A stretch of DNA of 64,000 nucleotides from Pterobdella sp. o SKG-2022 (taxonomy: Eukaryota; Annelida; Clitellata; Hirudinida; Piscicolidae), in contig OZ038322.1 in assembly GCA_964035795.1 (NCBI GenBank), forward strand, positions 3,692,264 to 3,756,263. Direction: 5' to 3'. This document shows positions 58,490-64,000 of this stretch, piece by piece. Position 1 is the stretch's first letter; every line of letters begins with the position of its first letter. The translations under genes and the position numbers were made by a program. The notes beneath the pieces are model-generated. The model worked only from the letters and a program-made list of their open reading frames with translations. It did no database searches and was not told the DNA's origin.

Positions 58490-60935
58490 ATCTCAAAAAT
58501 TATTGCAATGCTGACAAGAGATATTTTGAGGCTTCCGGATGTTATTTTAGCAGAGAATTTTTCACGTGAATTATTGACAAAATTATATATAAACTTTTGA
58601 AAATTAAATTGAAATATTTTTCAACATCTGTCATTAAATTTATCAAAATTGTGCAAAAAGGCGAATATATTCTTGCAAAAGCAATTCGGATGCACGTCGT
58701 CCCAAATCGGTCCCAGGCTACAAAAACAGATTTTTTAGCGTTGAATTAAAACTTTTAAACCTTATCTGAAAAAAATTTTTTTTTGTTTAATCAGCTTTTT
58801 AAAACTTAGAGAAGTTAAAAAAACAACTATCATGAATCATGCGTTTTAACATACTTTATAATCTCTTTTAAGTAAAAGATTAATTTAAAATATCTTCAAA
58901 AAAAATTTTTTAGAATTATTTAATAAAAATAATATTCACAGCGAGAGAATAATGAATTGCTTTTTAAGTCGTGACTCAATTTTTTAAATTCCTTGAATAT
59001 ATCTCTGTTAATTTACCTTTATAAATTCATACTACAAGGTTTTACAAAACTTTTTTCTTTTGATAGTGTAAGATATTCTTACAAAGAGCTTCGTGTAAAA
59101 ATTTTCTCAATAAACCATAGTGTTTGTTTCTATTATATTTTTTGATTGGCATTAATTAAAATTGCAACTAAGACTTAATATTTATCTTCCCTTCGTATCT
59201 TTGATTTAATGAATTTTTTTATTTGACCGTTTAGTATAAAACTGATTCTATAAAAAGCATCGTATCAGTAAACTTTCATTATTTGAGTAGATAATGTTCC
59301 TTAGTCAAATAAGTGTGGTTTCCGAGTGAAACATAGTTCAACTTGTAGGTTTTTTATTCCTCGTTAGCAGCAAGAGAAAACTCGCGATTGACTAAACCTT
59401 CGTGATTTTTTATCATTTATTTAGCGCATAAAAAATTTTTAAAAAAATTGATGTTCTTTTTTTGCTTATTTTCTTTTAGTCGACTAACAAGCATGTCTCA
59501 AAAACCAAACAGTCATAACTTTCACATTGCTAGTGTATGAGGCCTGTGTTTTCAGCATTCTATGATGCAGCAGTGAACTTCATTTAACATATCATCATTA
59601 AACTTTCCGAATCAGTAATTTTTGGGCTAAAATTTCTAGTTTGGATTGAACTAAATTTGCAAAAACATATTCGAGACAAGTGCATCTTCAACCTCGTTAT
59701 ATGAGGTCGTTTGCGTTGAGATAATTATATGCTATATCACCTCATATTGCGTTCTTTTTGATAGTTTTTTTTATGAGATAGCTTGTGCAATTCTTGACTC
59801 AGTTCCAAAGTGATCAAGCTATCATTTATTATAGGAATTTTTCATGAGACTTTTATTGGAAGCACTTGCATCATCGAGACATCAAAATGTTAAAAAAATG
59901 AAAAATTACATGGCAAGCAGCTAAGGGAGCGCCCTAAAACTCAAAAATTACATGAAGATCAACAAAATTTTTGCTAATGCAAAGAAACCAAACAAGTAAA
60001 ATTTAGGCTTCTTATGTTTTTTTTCCAAGAACTTGTGCACCTTTTCATAATGCTATGCTCTTTGTGAAATATCTGGTACATATTTATAACGGTGACAAAA
60101 AAAGTAACTCCTCTTTTAAATATTCACTTGGCTCTTGTGCTTAAGCAACCTAAGACCTCTTAGGGAACATAAAGACACCACGTTTTGGGAGAACATATCT
60201 TAACTTTTTGGGGTACTTACTTGGAGAACCTCAAATGGGGTTTTTATCATTGTGCTTTCTATTATTATAATATAATATTCTATTCAATTGATATCTCATT
60301 CCTCTTTAACTCAAGCGTTTTGTTGTGCTTTTGTCAGTGATTAAAAAATTATTATTTTTGAGTAACATACTGACAATAATAACAACCATACTAAAAAAAA
60401 TAGATAAAAATGGTACGAAGGGAAGCTTGGCTTTTGAGATTTGTGTTGTTGTAGGTTATTTTTAATGAATGCATTATGCATTCTGAGTGAATGTTGGTGT
60501 CTAAGGTGCAGATGGTGATTGTTATTAAGGCATATACAAAAAACCAATTGTAAAGCTAAAAACACTTTTCCACTGAAACAAAATCATATCTTCTGGAACA
60601 ACATTTCTTTCTACAAGCATTCAATTTCAATCAAAAAAGCATCGCACCGAGCTAATCCACTGCACCCACAAACAAAACAAACCTTCAACTCCACTGAACA
60701 ACTTTACAAGCCATAACATCCCAACTAATAATATACACATACAACTTATACAAGAACCAATCACAAGCCTAACAAAACTAAAACAAAAACATAACCGCTA
60801 TTGACCTAACCTTTATATCATTTTCCACAATCTTATTAATAAACTCTTGTTCTCACAAATCCATTCTAAATTAATTAAATTTCTAGTCAATATCTAAAAG
60901 GCATGCGACAATACACTTTTTTGAGAACCAAACCC
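58490..60935. other. Upstream region of MKK and intergenic DNA
   Basis: Presumed kinase promoter at the left edge; no core promoter element can be assigned. A copy of the CGAAGCTCTTTGTAAGAAT / ACTATCAAA repeat lies near 59055-59100 on the minus strand. No gene seen. Confidence 0.45.
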
Positions 60936-61435
60936 TAAAAATCATAAAAGTTATTTGGTCTTTCAAATATAATGATTGTGCTGAAGATATTGAAGTTGGA
61001 GACGTATGTGGAACTTTTGAATCACATGTTGCTAAAGAATTAGAGAATAAAGAAATACTTTGAAACATAACTGAAAACAAAAAAGTACCCTTAAAAAAAA
61101 GATTGGGCAGCTCAGAACCTATCTTACTCTGTAATATCCCCGAATATACCAATCTATGCAACGAAATGAAAATTAAGCAATAGTATTGGTCAATATTCAC
61201 AAGAATACTGAATATGGCAGTAGTAAAAGCTCATATAATCTATAATTGGGCAAACGAGGAAAGGCATACGCAAGCTCAATAATGGATCTACTTACATTTA
61301 GAAGAGCAATTAACAGATTCTATTTCAGAAACTCCGCATTCAGGCAACAGCAAAACAAAAGTTATAACTGTTCAAAGCCTGCACAAGTTCTAAAGGATGT
61401 CCGTTTCAATCTTCAAGGGAATGATTAGTCACTTG
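60936..61435 (+). mobile_element. piggyBac-like transposase relic (C-terminal part)
   Basis: Plus strand reads L-N-M-A-V-V-K-A-H-I-I-Y-N at 61208-61245, matching the N/D-M-A-V-V-N-A-x-I-I-Y-N block of piggyBac-type (DDE_Tnp_1_7) transposases. In another frame L-L-T-F-R-R-A-I-N-R-F-Y-F follows, then V-R-F-N-L-Q-G-N-D-H, like the family's V-R-F-D-G-x-x-H end. At least one frameshift (near 61246) and several stops. The catalytic domain upstream is not recognisable. Confidence 0.5.
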
Positions 61436-62230
61436 TATCATATGAATATCTTATATATTAGACAGAAGCATTTATGTTAATTTATAATAGTCGGCTCTTC
61501 TTTATACAATTAGTTTTCTGCACGAATTTTCTGTTTTTTATTAAATATGAAAAAAAAATATTGATTTTCATTTATGCATTAAGCAGTTCAATTTTGACGT
61601 AGGAACATAACAGTTCTTTAGGTTGTTTTTTTCAACTTTCTCAAGTAGGCGAAAACAGCTTATATTCGAATGAAAAACCCAGTCTCTCAAAAAGCTTTTT
61701 TATATAATAAACGCAATTGTTATAAACTAAAAAAATTAAGAGTAGTTTCCAAGTAAGACGTCAATAATTTTCTCTACATTTAAGTCTATTACTTAATTTA
61801 TTTAGTTCAACAATAAACTCAGCGCGGCTTTGACAAAAACCAAGAGGCTTTTAAACACTTGAAAATGACAAATTTGAAAAAGTAGTTATATTTGAAACCC
61901 CTCAAATAAGCCAAACACGTTTGATTGCCTGATAATGCTCATAGCTATCTCTTGTGAGTTTCCGTTAAATTTTTCAAGATTTGAATATTTTTATGACTAT
62001 TGAACATAGGTTATCGAAATTTGCCAAACTATTTGATTAAAAAAATAGTTTATATCAATCAAAATATTAAATTATTTTTTAACAAAAAAAGCATTTCAAA
62101 CCGATGGCGTAATGATAGAGTATTCTGACGGTGATGAAAATGTTGATAGGTGATAATCATTATTGTGGTGATGATAATGATGGAATCATCGAAAATGATT
62201 GAGTATTATATAAGTATATGGATATTTTTT
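61436..62230. other. Intergenic, nothing seen
   Basis: AT-rich with no coding signal. A GATGAT-rich patch lies at 62130-62190. Confidence 0.5.
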
Positions 62231-62262
62231 GGCCCGTATAGCTCAGCTAGTACAATATTAAC
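62231..62262 (+). repeat. SINE head fragment
   Basis: GGCCCGTATAGCTCAGCTAG matches the first 20 nt of the SINE tRNA head at 14932 with one or two differences; similarity is lost after that. Truncated at 3'. Confidence 0.55.
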
Positions 62263-62269
62263 TTGTCTT

Positions 62270-62600
62270 CTTGCATCCTTGGGATCATTGGTCTGCAACA
62301 ACACTTCTCCAACGTATTCGGTTCTGGCTGGTTTTTTTCAGCTCGGCCCACGTTATTCCAGTAGCTTTTGCTTCTGCTTCGATACTTTTCCACCAAGTCT
62401 GCTTGGGACGGCCAACTTTTCTCTTTCGTTGGGGGTTACAGTTTAGAGCCTGTCTAGAGATAAGGGTTGCAGGCTTGCGTAGTTGTACCCCTTGGTCTGT
62501 CCGATTCGGGTGGCAAGAAGAAAGGTGTGGGAAGGCGGAAGATAGTGAACATTGGAGTGGACAATGAAGGCGTTTGCTTTTCATGACAAGGAAAACGGGT
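62270..62600 (-). mobile_element. LINE C-terminal fragment
   Basis: Minus strand reads R-Q-A-L-N-C-N-P-Q-R-K-R-K-V-G-R-P-K-Q-T then W-W-K-S-I-E-A-E-A-K-A and T-W-A-E-L-K-K-T-S-Q-N-R-I-R-W-R. This is the standard end of an L2/RTE-like LINE polyprotein (G-R-P-x-x-T-W-R-R and N-R-x-R-W-R). The frame is open for about 99 codons, so this copy is younger than most others here. Confidence 0.75.
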
Positions 62601-62804
62601 CTGACACTCCTTTTGTTGGTTTGTGGTGCATTGAAAATTCGTTTTGGAGCTTTTACTAACTTGTCAGAATGCTCAGTTATTTATAAAATTTTTCTTTCTC
62701 AAGGATTATTTTTTTAATCATTTGGTTTTCAGGGTTTGTTGTTCAGGCAGGTTGGCATCTAGCACTTTTCCGCTGATAGTCAACATTCTCATTTCAATTT
62801 GCAG

Positions 62805-62857
62805 CCGTTGTGTTGGGGATGACAGAGTATTTGAGATAAGCATTCCAAATGTTTGCG
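62805..62857 (+). CDS. Possible small exon, unknown gene
   Basis: Flanked by a good acceptor (TTTCAATTTGCAG) and donor (GTAAGT). One frame reads R-C-V-G-D-D-R-V-F-E-I-S-I-P-N-V-C and then a split glycine codon. No neighbouring exon found. Could be chance. Confidence 0.25.
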
Positions 62858-62879
62858 GTAAGTCTCTATTAAATTTTTA

Positions 62880-63921
62880 AATGTATGATGTAGTGAAAAA
62901 AAAGAAAAAAGCTGATGAAAAACGAAGAAAAAAGAAAAAAAGAAAAATAATTTGACCAATTTCAAAAAATCTAGATATGCTCAAATGGAAAAAATGAAAG
63001 AAAGACAAAAAGAAAGCAGAGCTGTGAAGAGAGGAAGGAATTGCAGTGCTAGGAAAGTCTTTGCCAGTCTTTAACTACTCTAATGTTTATAATTGAATAC
63101 ATTAATTTAATTATTCAAATATTCAAAAAAGATAAGTTTTGAACCAAGTTTTTTTCAAAACTGTTTATTTTGCAAACTAAATTTAAACGATTATTTCAAC
63201 AAATACTCTTCCATCTATTACATAAATGTTGCACAAGTGAAATGAAAACGCTCACCCTGAAAGTGTAAAATAACAACCTGTCTTCAATAAACTTAGTAAA
63301 CTCAATGACTAATAGAAAAATTAATATGTTTGTGTTTGAATTTTTTTTTTAAATGGCTGAAAGTCAAAATGATTTGAATTTAGTTTTGAAATTTTGGTAG
63401 ATCAGGTGCGCAAAAAAAGCACTCCAACTAAGGGTTGCTGGTCTTCGCCTATGGATCATGCGGCCGAAAGCTTAAAGTGACTATGGAGTTTTGTGGCTCA
63501 AGATTCGCTTGTTTATTTTTTTGAATATTCATCTTCAGTTTTTTTTCACGAAAACTTGCACTCATCATAAGTGTTGATTTTTATGCAATAAATCCAATCA
63601 AATGATTTGAGTTCCAACAGTTCAGAGTTAAATTTAAGGATTTCAATTCTGAACATAGAAACAACCTGATGCAAACGTTGGAGGATTGTTTAAATAAGAT
63701 GGAAATATTAATAAACAGTTGGAAAACCCTTTGAGAGCAGCTGAGCTTTTAAAGAAATTAAGGATTTTGATAAGAATCTGAGAGGCACCCACCCGAGTAG
63801 AGTGTAAGAGGGTAAAAAAAAATGAAAGATGGAAATAGTGATGTGAGCTTTTGAATGGAAGAACCTCCATGAGTAAATTTCAAACTGACATTGTTTTTAC
63901 AAAACAACTTATCAACTTCAG
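62880..63921. other. A-rich low-complexity and intergenic DNA
   Basis: AAGAAAAAAG-type purine-rich sequence at 62895-63060, then AT-rich DNA with no gene recognised. Minus-strand ORFs at 63643-63979 are serine/phenylalanine-rich and not recognisable. Confidence 0.45.
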
Positions 63922-64000
63922 ATGAAAATGAAGCTGTTGTTGTTGCTGTTGAGCGCCAACTTATAGTCTCTTCAAACATTTCTGGAGCGAATAATGTAAT
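63922..64000 (+). CDS. Possible exon running off the window end
   Basis: After an acceptor-like ATCAACTTCAG the plus strand reads D-E-N-E-A-V-V-V-A-V-E-R-Q-L-I-V-S-S-N then I-S-G-A-N-N-V and is still open at the end. Protein-like composition, but only 26 codons; family not recognised. Confidence 0.25.

Noticed and set aside
1..64000. CRISPR array, phage island or bacterial operon
   Set aside because: Introns, animal protein families, SINEs and LINEs show this is animal nuclear DNA; no spaced direct-repeat array was seen.

Overview
The window looks like animal nuclear DNA, most likely from a bilaterian invertebrate. It is strongly AT-rich. Its genes are split by short-to-medium GT-AG introns, and the proteins recognised belong to animal families: FTCD, an SLC22 transporter, a TTLL10-like ligase, HDHD3 and a MAP kinase kinase of the MKK3/6 type. 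No rRNA genes, functional tRNA genes, CRISPR arrays or bacterial operons were seen. I cannot name the species. Exon boundaries were worked out by hand from splice sites, phase and remembered family sequence, not from alignments.

Layout. 1-3.1 kb: AT-rich DNA with one orphan exon-like ORF and a small inverted-repeat element. 3.1-6.3 kb (minus): 5' nine exons of FTCD. 6.3-9.9 kb: no gene, several foldback repeats. 9.9-11.4 kb: decayed R1-like LINE. 11.6-21.5 kb (minus): SLC22-family transporter, with a LINE, two tRNA-derived SINEs and smaller relics in its introns, one frame break and an apparently missing exon. 22.5-27.5 kb: nest of dead retroelements (a Penelope-like relic and two LINEs), all on the minus strand. 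28.2-31.0 kb (minus): TTLL10-like gene. 32.2-50.5 kb (plus): locally duplicated cluster of small cysteine-rich genes whose domains have the PLAC cysteine pattern (three copies), a broken copy of HDHD3 exon 1, an orphan single-exon ORF and, at the end, intact HDHD3. 54.2-58.5 kb (minus): complete 12-exon MKK3/6 gene encoding 333 residues. 58.5-64 kb: relics, including a piggyBac-like transposase and a LINE 3' end, plus weak exon candidates.

The genes do not form a pathway. FTCD acts in histidine/folate metabolism, SLC22 in solute transport, TTLL10 in tubulin or other protein modification, HDHD3 is a HAD-type hydrolase, and MKK3/6 is the p38 MAPK activator. The most unusual part is the PLAC-like cluster. 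Copies A and C share introns, 3' flank and a 237-bp block that is identical base for base, while neighbouring duplicated sequence has visibly diverged. All three leader regions share an upstream motif.
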